This document shows positions 8,651 through 16,411 of a DNA stretch of 64,000 bases, in pieces. The position numbers and the translations under genes are program-made. Within the stretch, counting starts at the first letter, position 1; the number at the start of each line of letters is the position of its first letter. Source of the stretch: Duganella sp. Root1480D1 (GTDB taxonomy: Bacteria; Pseudomonadota; Gammaproteobacteria; Burkholderiales; Burkholderiaceae_D); assembly GCF_001427305.1 (NCBI RefSeq), contig NZ_LMFZ01000001.1, positions 521,166-585,165 of the forward strand, written 5' to 3'. The notes beneath the pieces were generated by a model. The model saw only the letters and a list, made by a program, of their open reading frames with translations, had not been told where the DNA came from and searched no databases.

Positions 8651-9625
8651 ATGAAGGCTATCGTTTGCAAGGAATGGGGCATGCCCGACACGCTGCTGCT
8701 GGAGGAACTGCCCGATCTGGTGCCCGGCGCGGGCCAGGTGGTGCTGCAGGTGAAGGCAGCCGCCGTCAACTTTCCCGATGTGCTGATCATCCAGGGCAAA
8801 TACCAGTACAAGCCTGCCCTGCCCTTCACGCCAGGGAATGAAGTTTCGGGCGTGGTGCTGTCGGTCGGCGAAAGCGTGCAAGGCTTCAAGCCGGGCGACA
8901 AGGCAATTGCGTTCTCCGCCCATGGCGGCTTTGCCGAACAGCTGCTGGTGCCCGCCGCTTCGCTGATGCCGATGCCGCCGGGGATGGATTTCGACACCGC
9001 CGCTGCGATCACCCTCACCTATGGCACATCGCACCATGCGGTAGTGGACCGCGCCCAGTTGAAGGCCGGGGAAACCATGCTGGTACTGGGCGCCGCTGGC
9101 GGCGTGGGGCTGGCGGCGATCGAGATCGGCAAGGCGCTCGGCGCGCGCGTGATAGCCGCCGCTTCCAGCGAAGAAAAACTGGCCGTCTGCAAGGAGCATG
9201 GCGCCGACATATTGATCAACTACAGCAACACCGACCTGCGCGAAGCCATCAAGGCCGCCACTGACGGCAAGGGCCCGGACGTGATCTATGACCCGGTAGG
9301 CGGCGAGTACGCCGAGCCGGCCTTCCGCTCGATCGGCTGGCGCGGCCGCTACCTGGTGGTGGGGTTTGCCAATGGCGAAATTCCGAAGCTGCCCCTGAAC
9401 CTCACGCTGCTCAAAGGCGCTTCGTTGATCGGCGTGTTCTGGGGCGAATTCGTCAAGCGCGAACCGAAAGCCAACCTGGCGGGCATGATGCAGCTATTGG
9501 GCTGGCTGGCCGAAGGCAGGATTCGCCCGCACATTTCGGCACGCTATGCGCTGGCCGATACGCCGCGCGCGCTGGAGGCCATGGCGGCTCGAAAAGTCAC
9601 CGGCAAGGTGATTATCAAGCCTTAA
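8651..9625 (+). CDS. NADPH:quinone oxidoreductase, MDR superfamily
   Basis: 324 residues. The N-terminal GroES-like domain includes AAVNFPDVLIIQGKYQ and TPGNEVSGVV. The Rossmann domain carries the nucleotide motif VLGAAGGVGLAAIEIGKALG, followed by DVIYDPVGGEYAEPAFR. The zinc ligands of alcohol dehydrogenases are absent, which places it in the zinc-free quinone oxidoreductase branch. It catalyses NADPH-dependent reduction of quinones or other activated carbonyls in the cytoplasm; the exact substrate is unknown. A good SD (GGAG, five bases before ATG) precedes it. The stop overlaps the convergent membrane-protein gene by 11 bases. Confidence 0.88.
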   Translation: MKAIVCKEWGMPDTLLLEELPDLVPGAGQVVLQVKAAAVNFPDVLIIQGKYQYKPALPFTPGNEVSGVVLSVGESVQGFKPGDKAIAFSAHGGFAEQLLVPAASLMPMPPGMDFDTAAAITLTYGTSHHAVVDRAQLKAGETMLVLGAAGGVGLAAIEIGKALGARVIAAASSEEKLAVCKEHGADILINYSNTDLREAIKAATDGKGPDVIYDPVGGEYAEPAFRSIGWRGRYLVVGFANGEIPKLPLNLTLLKGASLIGVFWGEFVKREPKANLAGMMQLLGWLAEGRIRPHISARYALADTPRALEAMAARKVTGKVIIKP

Positions 9626-10019
9626 GCCATTGCATGAAGCGGGCGGCAAGGTAAATGACAGCGCCGTTCGCAGCCAGCATTGCCGCCAGGTGCAGTCCCA
9701 TCGCGGCCAGGGTTTGCAGCAGCGGCCCGCTGGCCCAGGTGCCGCAGATCGTCATCAGGGCCGGCATCAGCACGAACCCGGCACCGTGCGCTGTGGACGT
9801 GATGAAGGTCCACAGCGCCATGCCTGCCTGCCCCGCCAGCGCGTGCCCCTTGGCGAAGCGGCAAGCCAGCGCTGCTGCCAGCAGCACGCCCGCGCCCCAT
9901 TGCAGCGCCGGGCGGTCCAACGGCAGGCGGAAAACCACCGCCGCCGCCACTACCGCCATCGACGCCATATGGCCGCAGGCGATTGCCGTCACGGCCCGCC
10001 AGGGCCGGAAGCTCGACAT
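9615..10019 (-). CDS. Small four-helix membrane protein, function unknown
   Basis: 134 residues with about four hydrophobic segments (HMASMAVVAAAVVFRL, WGAGVLLAAALACRFA, STAHGAGFVLMPALMTICG, LAAMLAANGAVIYLAARF). A His-Gly-Ala-Gly motif before the third helix may bind something but is not diagnostic. I do not recognise the family. It lies 12 bases downstream of the DUF899 gene on the same strand, so it is probably the last gene of the propeller-DUF899 operon. Its end overlaps the convergent oxidoreductase gene. Confidence 0.6.
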   Translation of the reverse strand: MSSFRPWRAVTAIACGHMASMAVVAAAVVFRLPLDRPALQWGAGVLLAAALACRFAKGHALAGQAGMALWTFITSTAHGAGFVLMPALMTICGTWASGPLLQTLAAMGLHLAAMLAANGAVIYLAARFMQWLKA

Positions 10020-10031
10020 GGCATCCCCGCC

Positions 10032-10763
10032 TCACGCGTGAGCGCTGCAGCACGAAGCGGCCGGCTGGGCGTAGCGGTCGTGGTACCTGACCCACGCCAT
10101 GGTGTACGGCAAGCAGTCCTCCTGCCTGCCCAGCGGCGTGATATCGAGGAAGCGATAGGTGTGCATCATCACTTCCACGCCGCGGCCGAAGGTCGAATAG
10201 GTGTGATAGACCGCGCCTGTCTCGTCCTTGTAGAAAACGCTGACGCCGGGCGCATCTTCAAACGGGAAAGCCTGGCCGGTGTAGTTGTAATTGACCTTGC
10301 CTTCAGCGAGCTCTTCCGGCGCAAAGCTGACGTGGAAATCGTAATTGAAATCGCTGTCGCCGGACGACACCCATTTGAACTGCCAGCCCATGTCCTGGCG
10401 CATGCGCTCCAGGCTGGCCAGCGGCGCACGCGACACCACCACCATGCCCACGTCGCGCTGCGCCAGGTGCGCCAGCGCACCGTCGGTATGGTCGGCCATG
10501 TAGGAGCAGTGCGGGCAACCGCGCTCCTCCCCTGGCGCGAACATGAAGTGCTGCACCACAAGCTGGCTATGGCCTTCGAACAGGTCGGACAGCGAACGCT
10601 TGCCTTGCGGCGTATCGAATACATACTGCTTGTCCACGCGCACCCACGGCAGCGCGCGGCGCTCGCTGGCCAACTGGTCCTGCTGGCGCATCAGCTCCTT
10701 CTCGCGCACCAGCAATTGCTTGCGCTGCGCCAGCCATTGCTCCTGATTGACGATGGTATTCAT
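10032..10763 (-). CDS. DUF899 thioredoxin-fold protein
   Basis: 243 residues. QEQWLAQRKQLLVREKELMR at the start, the middle motif GEERGCPHCSYMADHTDGA with a CxxC pair, and DFHVSFAPEELAEGKVNYNY are DUF899 hallmarks (thioredoxin-like fold, function undefined, often annotated as dithiol-disulfide isomerase-like). The ATG at 10763 is favoured over a GTG at 10769: GAGGAGA sits six bases before the ATG but directly against the GTG. The upstream propeller gene ends just before this start (10766), so the pair is coupled. The C-terminus has an extra Cys pair (ASCCSAH). Confidence 0.82.
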   Translation of the reverse strand: MNTIVNQEQWLAQRKQLLVREKELMRQQDQLASERRALPWVRVDKQYVFDTPQGKRSLSDLFEGHSQLVVQHFMFAPGEERGCPHCSYMADHTDGALAHLAQRDVGMVVVSRAPLASLERMRQDMGWQFKWVSSGDSDFNYDFHVSFAPEELAEGKVNYNYTGQAFPFEDAPGVSVFYKDETGAVYHTYSTFGRGVEVMMHTYRFLDITPLGRQEDCLPYTMAWVRYHDRYAQPAASCCSAHA

Positions 10764-10765
10764 GA

Positions 10766-11419
10766 TCACTCTCCTCGTGGACGACGCACTGCGCGCACCT
10801 TGCCGCTGTTTTCGCCGCCGGCGAAGAACAAGCCACCGCCGTCGGATTCCAGGCCGCTGACGAATACGCCCGGCGGCATTTCCAGCAACTCAAGCACGGC
10901 GCCGCTTTGCGGATCGACGTGGCGGATCTCGCTCTGGTCGCCTTCCCAGGTACCGTGCCACAGCTCACCGTCCACCCACGTCACGCCGGTGACGAAGCGG
11001 TTCGACTCGATGGTGCGCAGCACGGCGCCGGTTTCTGGGTTGACCTGGTGAATCTTGCGGTCGCGGTATTGCCCTACCCACAGGCTGCCCTCCGCCCAGG
11101 CCAGGCCTGAGTCGCCGCCTTTTCCGGGTGCCGGGATCGAGGACAGCACCGTGCCGCTGGCCGGGTCGATCTTGTTGATCCGTTCCGCCGCGATCTGGTA
11201 CAGGAATTTGCCGTCGAACGCCGTACCGGCATCGGCAGCGAGGTCCAGGGCGCGGGCTTGCTTGCCGTTTTCGGGATCGAAGCCGATCAGGCGGGCGCCG
11301 GTGGCAGCCCATACCAGATGGCCGTCGTAAGTCACGCCGCCGACTTTGCTGACGCCGTCGAACGGGCCGTATTCGCGCAGGATTTCCGCCTTGCGCACCT
11401 TGCTTGAATTTCGGGTCAT
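10766..11419 (-). CDS. Beta-propeller (NHL/Vgb-like) protein
   Basis: 217 residues made of repeating short blades such as GHLVWAATGARLIGFDPENG, ERINKIDPASGTVLSSIPAP, RDRKIHQVNPETGAVLRTIE and SEIRHVDPQSGAVLELLEMP. The pattern 'xIDPxTGxVL' is typical of streptogramin-lyase-like and glutamine-cyclotransferase-like propellers. There is no signal peptide, so it is probably cytoplasmic. Translationally coupled to DUF899 and preceded by a dyad at 11439-11455 next to an HTH regulator gene. It may sense or bind a small molecule; no catalytic motif is recognised. Confidence 0.72.
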   Translation of the reverse strand: MTRNSSKVRKAEILREYGPFDGVSKVGGVTYDGHLVWAATGARLIGFDPENGKQARALDLAADAGTAFDGKFLYQIAAERINKIDPASGTVLSSIPAPGKGGDSGLAWAEGSLWVGQYRDRKIHQVNPETGAVLRTIESNRFVTGVTWVDGELWHGTWEGDQSEIRHVDPQSGAVLELLEMPPGVFVSGLESDGGGLFFAGGENSGKVRAVRRPRGE

Positions 11420-11438
11420 TGCTTGGCTCCTTATGAGT

Positions 11439-11455
11439 GCGCCGATGATCGGCGC
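11439..11455. promoter_or_regulatory. Perfect 17-bp palindrome upstream of the propeller-DUF899 operon
   Basis: GCGCCGAT (11439-11446), centre G, ATCGGCGC (11448-11455). It lies 19 bases before the propeller gene start and just after the HTH-regulator gene. There is no T-run, so an operator is more likely than a terminator. Confidence 0.45.
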
Positions 11456-11467
11456 CGCAAGTGAACT

Positions 11468-12679
11468 TTATTCCAACGGCAGTGCAGCAGGGAGTAACAA
11501 GATTGTCGTGAATCCGGCCAACGGCGGCGCCAGCCAGCGCCGCGTGCGCGCATTGCCGATCGAACGCACCCGGCCGGCCGCTTCCAGCTCAGCCAGTGCG
11601 CGCTGAATGGTGCGCTGGCTGGCGTCAAGCGCCAGCGCCAGCGCAGAAGTCGACCAGGCGGCGCCGTCGGACAATAGCGCCAGCAGCGATGCCTGCTCGC
11701 CATCGATCGGCGGCTGCAGCACGGCCAGGGGGCGCCCATTCAGCGGCCGGACTGCAAAACCGCGCGGCGTGGCCTCGATGCTGGCCAGGCCCTTGAGCAA
11801 TGCACGCAGGCGGCCGATCTCGACGCGCAGCCGCGCGCGGTGGCTTTCGTCGGGACGGCGGGTATTGAAAGCTTGTTCGATCAGGACATCACGCTCGGCA
11901 TCTCCCGGCCAGGCTTGGGCCAACGTGCGGGCCAGCGCGAACAGCACCGGCCTGCGCGCCAGCGGGCGCCAGTTGCTGCCGCTGCCCAAGCCGCGCCGGC
12001 AGGCGTCCAGCACCACCGTGGCCGAGGCCAGCAGCGCCGCCACCTGGTCGAGCGACAACTCGCCGCCGCCATGCCGGCGCGCCGCGGGGCGCTGCAGTGC
12101 AGCGTTGGCCTCCATCACCTCGGCCAATAGCTCCGGTACGCCCGAGCGCGTGGCCGCCGCCTGCGCCTGCGCAAGCGCAGCCCGCGCCGCAGCCGGGTCG
12201 AGTGAACGCATTGCCAGTTCGGCCGCCGCCAACTGCGCCACGGCCGCCAATGCCGGCGTCAGGGCCCGGATATCGAGGCGCAACAGTTCGGCCGCAGCGG
12301 CTTCCAGGCGCCCAAGCAGGAGCAATCTTCGGGCGGCGATCAGGCGCGCCTGCAATGCATTGCCATAATCGCCGCGCGCCTCCAGCACTGCCAGCGCGGC
12401 CGACAGCACGCGCGGTGGCCCAGCGAAATCGCGCATGGCCAGCGCCACTTCCGCTTCAGCCACCACGCATCGCGCGCGGGCCAATTCTTCGTGCATACCA
12501 AAGCCGCGTGCTGCACGGCGCAGCAGTTCGCGCGACTTTGGAAAGTCGCCCAGGCGCGCCATGGCGATGCCGCGCAAGGCCAAGGCCGGCGGATCGCCGC
12601 GCAGGGCGACATGTTTCAGCGCGCCCAGCACATCACCGCTGGCAAGCGAACGGGCCGACGCAGTGATCAGGGAATCCAT
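11468..12679 (-). CDS. Transcriptional regulator with TPR-like N-terminus and C-terminal winged helix
   Basis: 403 residues, strongly Ala/Leu/Arg-rich. The first 300 residues are helical pairs like TPR repeats (DFPKSRELLRRAARGFGMHE, LARARCVVAEAEVALAMRDF). The C-terminal 100 residues contain a winged helix: LLALLSDGAAWSTSALALAL, then DASQRTIQRALAELEAAGRV as the recognition part, then RSIGNARTRRW. It lies directly upstream of the propeller-DUF899 genes and may regulate them through the palindrome at 11439. No known regulator family is recognised with certainty. Confidence 0.65.
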   Translation of the reverse strand: MDSLITASARSLASGDVLGALKHVALRGDPPALALRGIAMARLGDFPKSRELLRRAARGFGMHEELARARCVVAEAEVALAMRDFAGPPRVLSAALAVLEARGDYGNALQARLIAARRLLLLGRLEAAAAELLRLDIRALTPALAAVAQLAAAELAMRSLDPAAARAALAQAQAAATRSGVPELLAEVMEANAALQRPAARRHGGGELSLDQVAALLASATVVLDACRRGLGSGSNWRPLARRPVLFALARTLAQAWPGDAERDVLIEQAFNTRRPDESHRARLRVEIGRLRALLKGLASIEATPRGFAVRPLNGRPLAVLQPPIDGEQASLLALLSDGAAWSTSALALALDASQRTIQRALAELEAAGRVRSIGNARTRRWLAPPLAGFTTILLLPAALPLE

Positions 12680-12685
12680 CGGGGC

Positions 12686-13156
12686 TCAGCCGGCCTTGCG
12701 CACGCGCGACGCGGCAGCGCGCAGCAGGATGCGCGAATACAGCTTGTGGAAGCCCAGCAGCGCGCGAAACACGCCGCCCTGCCGCGAGCGCACCACCGCC
12801 GAACCGAAATACAGCCGCGTCCCCTGCCCGGCCGGCGCTGCCATCAGCCATGAGCGCGTACTGCCGGCGTAATCGCACATCAGCAGTTGGCCGGGCGCCC
12901 GTCCTTCCACCGACCAGGCGGCGAACTGCTGGCGCTGGCCGCTTGCCAATTCGCGTGCTTCCGTATCGCGCGAAGGACGCGCGGCGAACAGCGCCAGCAA
13001 CAGGCGCTCGAGTTTGAATACTGCCGTGGTGTAGAAGGCTTCGACAAAGGCGTCGTGGCCCACCTGGCCTGGCACGTCGATGGCAAAACAGTCGGTATAG
13101 GCACCCTGCGCACGGTAACGCTGCAACAAGGCGTCTTGCGGCAGGTCGGCGATCAT
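12686..13156 (-). CDS. Hypothetical protein coupled to a GFA-family gene
   Basis: 156 residues beginning MIADLPQDALLQRYRAQGAY. It contains DCFAIDVPGQVGHDAFVEAF, LMCDYAGSTRSWLMA and a C-terminal FHKLYSRILLRAAASRV. The overall pattern is reminiscent of DUF2867-like or SRPBCC-type proteins, but this is not certain. The start is fixed by ATGA overlap with the GFA gene stop (13153-13156). A longer open frame to 13531 runs antiphase through the GFA gene and is rejected. Six bases separate it from the next regulator gene. Confidence 0.65.
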   Translation of the reverse strand: MIADLPQDALLQRYRAQGAYTDCFAIDVPGQVGHDAFVEAFYTTAVFKLERLLLALFAARPSRDTEARELASGQRQQFAAWSVEGRAPGQLLMCDYAGSTRSWLMAAPAGQGTRLYFGSAVVRSRQGGVFRALLGFHKLYSRILLRAAASRVRKAG

Positions 13157-13515
13157 AGGTAGGTCCAGGTGGCGGCGCCGTCGAACTTGCGCACTTCCAG
13201 CGTTGCCACGACTTCCGGTGCGAAGTTGGCCATATTGACGCCCATGCGGCCGTCGACATTGGGCTGCAGCGACTTCCAATGCGTGACGCAGCCGCAAGAC
13301 CTGCAACGCACGGTGCGCAGCGACTTGTCGCCCCAGATGTAGTCCTGGCCATGCGCCGGCTCGCCCTCGATGCGCACCGCGTCTTCGGCATAGAAGGCCC
13401 ACAGTGCGCGCGTGCGGCGGCAGATCGAGCAATTGCAGTCGATCAGGTAGGCCGGGGTGTCCGGCACTGCAATCGTGATCGCGCCGCAGTGGCAGGAACC
13501 AGTAAGGATAGTCAT
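13153..13515 (-). CDS. GFA-family zinc-binding protein
   Basis: 120 residues with the Mss4-like fold of the glutathione-dependent formaldehyde-activating (GFA) family. The zinc ligands are visible as GSCHCGAI (residues 7-12), CNCSICRRT and VRCRSCGCV. Most GFA proteins have no proven formaldehyde role, so only the fold is asserted. It ends in ATGA overlap with the next gene, implying coupled expression. ATG at 13515 gives the full N-terminal CHCG motif. Confidence 0.85.
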   Translation of the reverse strand: MTILTGSCHCGAITIAVPDTPAYLIDCNCSICRRTRALWAFYAEDAVRIEGEPAHGQDYIWGDKSLRTVRCRSCGCVTHWKSLQPNVDGRMGVNMANFAPEVVATLEVRKFDGAATWTYL

Positions 13516-13560
13516 TTGACCAGCATAACACCTCGCTCGTCGATTTGCAGGCGCTCGGGC

Positions 13561-13650
13561 TCAGTCCTCAGTACCATAGCCCTGCGCACGGGCCGCGGAT
13601 GCCGCCAGCAGCGCGGCGCACAGCGATACACCCAACAACGGGCGGCTCAT
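13561..13650 (-). CDS. 29-residue predicted secreted micropeptide
   Basis: A short frame: MSRPLLGVSLCAALLAASAA followed by RAQGYGTED and TGA. It has an Arg, a hydrophobic core and an ARA-Q signal-peptidase site, leaving a mature peptide of only about seven residues (QGYGTED). Its ATG overlaps the TGA of the preceding gene (ATGA at 13647-13650), exactly as that gene overlaps its own upstream neighbour. Three coupled genes therefore end in this peptide. It may be a truncated secreted protein or a real micropeptide. Too short for routine gene finders. Confidence 0.5.
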   Translation of the reverse strand: MSRPLLGVSLCAALLAASAARAQGYGTED

Positions 13651-14030
13651 GCGCTCATTACCTGGCTTGGCAGCAGGTCGGACATATTCTCGGCCACATT
13701 GCGCGCGCTGAAGCAGCGGAAGCGGAATTCTCCGCCATCGTCCAGTTCCACCACCACGATGCCGGTCAGGATGCCGAATTCGCGCCGTACCGACCGCACT
13801 TCGCGCAAGGGAATATGCACCGGCTGCAAATCATCGTGCACCGCCTTGTTCATGATGTTCGGCACCCAGTCCAGCGCATCGGCCGATACGGTGACAATGC
13901 CGCCCACCCACAATCCGCCGATGACGGCGCCAATCGCTTCGACATTGCGCGCCGCAGCTCCGCCAATGCGGCGATTGACCACGGCATCCGTGATGAAGGC
14001 ATTGCACAACTTCTTGATAAAGATCGTCAT
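13647..14030 (-). CDS. Hypothetical protein with PH/GRAM-like pattern
   Basis: 127 residues. The pattern GGIVTVSADALDWVPNIMNK, VHIPLREVRSVRREFGILTG and IVVVELDDGGEFRFRCFSAR resembles a PH/GRAM-like beta barrel (short strands then a helix), as in bacterial PH domains. No catalytic residues are seen and there is no signal peptide. Overlaps the upstream DUF6683-like gene by ATGA (14027-14030) and the downstream micropeptide frame by ATGA (13647-13650). Function unknown. Confidence 0.62.
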   Translation of the reverse strand: MTIFIKKLCNAFITDAVVNRRIGGAAARNVEAIGAVIGGLWVGGIVTVSADALDWVPNIMNKAVHDDLQPVHIPLREVRSVRREFGILTGIVVVELDDGGEFRFRCFSARNVAENMSDLLPSQVMSA

Positions 14031-14692
14031 TGGAACCTCATGCCGTTTTTGTCGATGAAAAGGTTGGCCGGATCGCCCTTCAGCACCAGTTGCAGGTTTT
14101 CGCGTGCAGCCTTGCGCATGTTTTCGTACACGGCCGGTGGCTGCGGATGCTGCTGGTGCGATCTGTAGGCAAGCGCCATGAAGGCGCCGATCATGGCGCT
14201 CTGTTCGAAGACATCGCGCACCTTGTCCGCTTCGTTTTTGCCGTTGATGTCCCGCAGTTTGTCCTGTGCGCGAATTTGCCTGGCGACGGCATCGAAGTCC
14301 TCATCCGGGACTTCGGCATTTTTCAGCACCATGTAATTCCCGACCAGGAAAGCGGCCAGGCCGCCCGCCATGTCGCGCGGTGTCCAGCCCATTTTTTTCT
14401 CGACCTGGAGGTAGACGTCCATGCTTTGCACATAGACCTGCTCCATCTCCGCGCGCTTGTCGGCCGGGAAGTGCTGGGCAAGCTTGTGCGCGTTGGCCCT
14501 TACCGCGGGCCTGGACCTGGGCAGGATGGGCGGCGCCTTCCGCGACTGCGTCACCGAAGGAACAGGAATGCGCAAGTCCGGCTGCGGCCAGACCACGACG
14601 TTATCGTAGCTCATGCCATAACCGCAGCACTGGCTGTGCGCGGCGGGCGTCAGCGCGATGGCCAGCGCGCCCAAGATCAACTTGCACTTCAT
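14027..14692 (-). CDS. Secreted DUF6683-like protein
   Basis: 221 residues. The signal peptide (MKCKLILGALAIALTPAAHS) ends at a Cys-Cys pair (QCCGYGMSYDN). The helical C-terminal part, with MGWTPRDMAGGLAAFLVGNY, ARQIRAQDKLRDINGKN and a final LFIDKNGMRF, is like the DUF6683 proteins common in Oxalobacteraceae. The start at 14692 is chosen for the signal peptide; an open frame to 14755 adds a non-signal stretch. First of three genes joined by ATGA overlaps. Likely periplasmic or outer-membrane associated. Confidence 0.65.
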   Translation of the reverse strand: MKCKLILGALAIALTPAAHSQCCGYGMSYDNVVVWPQPDLRIPVPSVTQSRKAPPILPRSRPAVRANAHKLAQHFPADKRAEMEQVYVQSMDVYLQVEKKMGWTPRDMAGGLAAFLVGNYMVLKNAEVPDEDFDAVARQIRAQDKLRDINGKNEADKVRDVFEQSAMIGAFMALAYRSHQQHPQPPAVYENMRKAARENLQLVLKGDPANLFIDKNGMRFQ

Positions 14693-14801
14693 CGCATCAC
14701 CTCGACTTTGCCCAAAACGTTGCCTGAGAATATACAATTTTGTGCAACGCGCCAATTGAATCGAGGTGCGTGAAAGTCACTCGGCACAGGAGGTATCGCA
14801 C

Positions 14802-15572
14802 ATGCGGATTCGCACGCTGGCCTGGTTTGCCCTGGCCCTTACCCTGCATGGCGCCGCCCGGGCGGGCGAAATGCTGCTGGATATTCCGACGCGTCCCGGC
14901 GCCACAGTGCGCGTGCTGGAGATGACTGGCGAGCACGCTGCCAGCCATGTTGTGCTCTACCTTGCAGGCGGTTCGGGCCAGCGCGGATTGCAGGGCGTCT
15001 GGCCTGGCAGCCTGCCGGCCGATCCGGATACCCTGTTCGGCGCGCAGCGCCAGATGGCCAGCCAGGTAGGAGCCATGGTGGCGCTGGACACCGCCAGCGA
15101 CAATGAAGTGCTGGACCTGGGCAGCCGCCAGGGCGCCGCGCACCGGCAGGATGTCGCCGCCGTCGTCGATGTCATGCGCAAGCGCCACCCGCAGGCCCGC
15201 ATTGTGCTGATGGGCAGCAGCGACGGCGCCTTCTCGGCCGCCTTTGTCGCCAACCGCTTGCCGTTGGTTGATGCCGTGGTGCTGGTCAATGGCAGTGCCG
15301 ATGCCTGGGCCGAAGTCCCGCACCTGAAACGCCCCGTGCTTGGCGTGCACCACCGGCGCGATGCCTGCCTGCCCTTCCGCGACAGCTATCCAAAAGCACG
15401 CTTCTTCCCGCTGATTTCAGTCGACAGCGAAGCATTCCCGCAGGTTCGCGCCGGCACGCGCCGCGACTGCAGCCGCGAAAGCGCCCATGGCCTGCAGGGC
15501 CAGCGCTCGCAGGTCTACCAGGCAATCGGCAACTGGCTACTGACCGGCCAGGCCCCGCCGGAACTGCATTAG
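14802..15572 (+). CDS. Secreted alpha/beta-hydrolase-fold protein
   Basis: 256 residues with signal peptide (MRIRTLAWFALALTLHGAARA). The nucleophile elbow is LMGSSDGAFSA (G-S-S-D-G), and the likely His is in ESAHGLQGQR. HVVLYLAGGSGQRGLQG forms the oxyanion loop. AGGAGG at 14789-14794 is a strong SD for ATG 14802, better than the in-frame start at 14766. The convergent neighbour is also an alpha/beta hydrolase; their stop codons overlap (15569-15572). Substrate unknown. Confidence 0.75.
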   Translation: MRIRTLAWFALALTLHGAARAGEMLLDIPTRPGATVRVLEMTGEHAASHVVLYLAGGSGQRGLQGVWPGSLPADPDTLFGAQRQMASQVGAMVALDTASDNEVLDLGSRQGAAHRQDVAAVVDVMRKRHPQARIVLMGSSDGAFSAAFVANRLPLVDAVVLVNGSADAWAEVPHLKRPVLGVHHRRDACLPFRDSYPKARFFPLISVDSEAFPQVRAGTRRDCSRESAHGLQGQRSQVYQAIGNWLLTGQAPPELH

Positions 15573-16411
15573 CCTGGTGCCGCGCCCAGCGTATCGAGGA
15601 AGCGCAGCAGCCGGCGCCGGTATTCTTCCGGACTGAAGGCGTATAGATCCTGGTGGATCGCGCCCTCGACCAGCCAAAGGGTTTTCGCCCCGCCCGCCGC
15701 GTCGAACAATTGTCGCGTTTCTTCCGGCGGCGTCTGGCCGTCGCGCGTACCGCCAGCAACCAGTACCGGCACCTGCACCTTGCGAATCTGCTGCACGGGG
15801 CGAAGCTGCTCGCGCCCGACACCTGTGCGCAGGGGCAGCTGCCAATAAAGCAGCGGTGCAGCAAGGCGGCCCAGCCCACCAAAGCGCATTGCGAGCCGGT
15901 TGGCCACGGCATCTTCTATGGCCGGATAGACCGATTCAAGCACGAATCCATCGGCGGCCACCGGCCCTTTGCCCAGCAGGGACGCGGCACCGCCCAACGA
16001 CTGGCCGATGACGGCCACGGTCGCGCAACCTTGTGCGCGCAAATAGGCAACGCCGTTGCGGGCATCGTCCGCTTCGCGATGGCCGAATGTGATCATCTCG
16101 CCCGGCGTTTCGCCATGCGCCTGCAGGTCGATCGCGAGCGCGCTCCAGCCGGCATCGCGCAGGAACGCGGCGCGCCCCGCCATCGCGCTGCGGTCACCGC
16201 GAATGCCGTGCATCAGGAGCGCGCAACGCGTCGAACCCGGCGCGCGTAACAGGGAGCCATGCGTGCCGCCAGCCAGCATCGGCTCAAAGCCGAGGCCCGC
16301 CGGCATGGGGACGGGATGATTGACCGGCCTGGAAAGCTGCCAGCCGGCCGCCCAAAGGCCCAGCAGCGCGCCGGCGGCAAACAGGACCGCAAGCGCCTTG
16401 CGCAGCTTCAT
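15569..16411 (-). CDS. Membrane-anchored alpha/beta hydrolase
   Basis: 280 residues. An N-terminal hydrophobic anchor (ALAVLFAAGALLGLWAAGW) is followed by CALLMHGIRGDRSAM (oxyanion loop). The nucleophile elbow is VIGQSLGGAA, a late Asp lies in VAGGTRDGQTPP, and the His is in VEGAIHQDLYAF. This is the layout of peptidase S9 / serine aminopeptidase-like hydrolases. The ATG at 16411 overlaps the upstream gene stop (ATGA, 16408-16411), so an open frame extending to 16810 is rejected. Function is limited to ester or peptide hydrolysis at the membrane. Confidence 0.8.
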   Translation of the reverse strand: MKLRKALAVLFAAGALLGLWAAGWQLSRPVNHPVPMPAGLGFEPMLAGGTHGSLLRAPGSTRCALLMHGIRGDRSAMAGRAAFLRDAGWSALAIDLQAHGETPGEMITFGHREADDARNGVAYLRAQGCATVAVIGQSLGGAASLLGKGPVAADGFVLESVYPAIEDAVANRLAMRFGGLGRLAAPLLYWQLPLRTGVGREQLRPVQQIRKVQVPVLVAGGTRDGQTPPEETRQLFDAAGGAKTLWLVEGAIHQDLYAFSPEEYRRRLLRFLDTLGAAPG

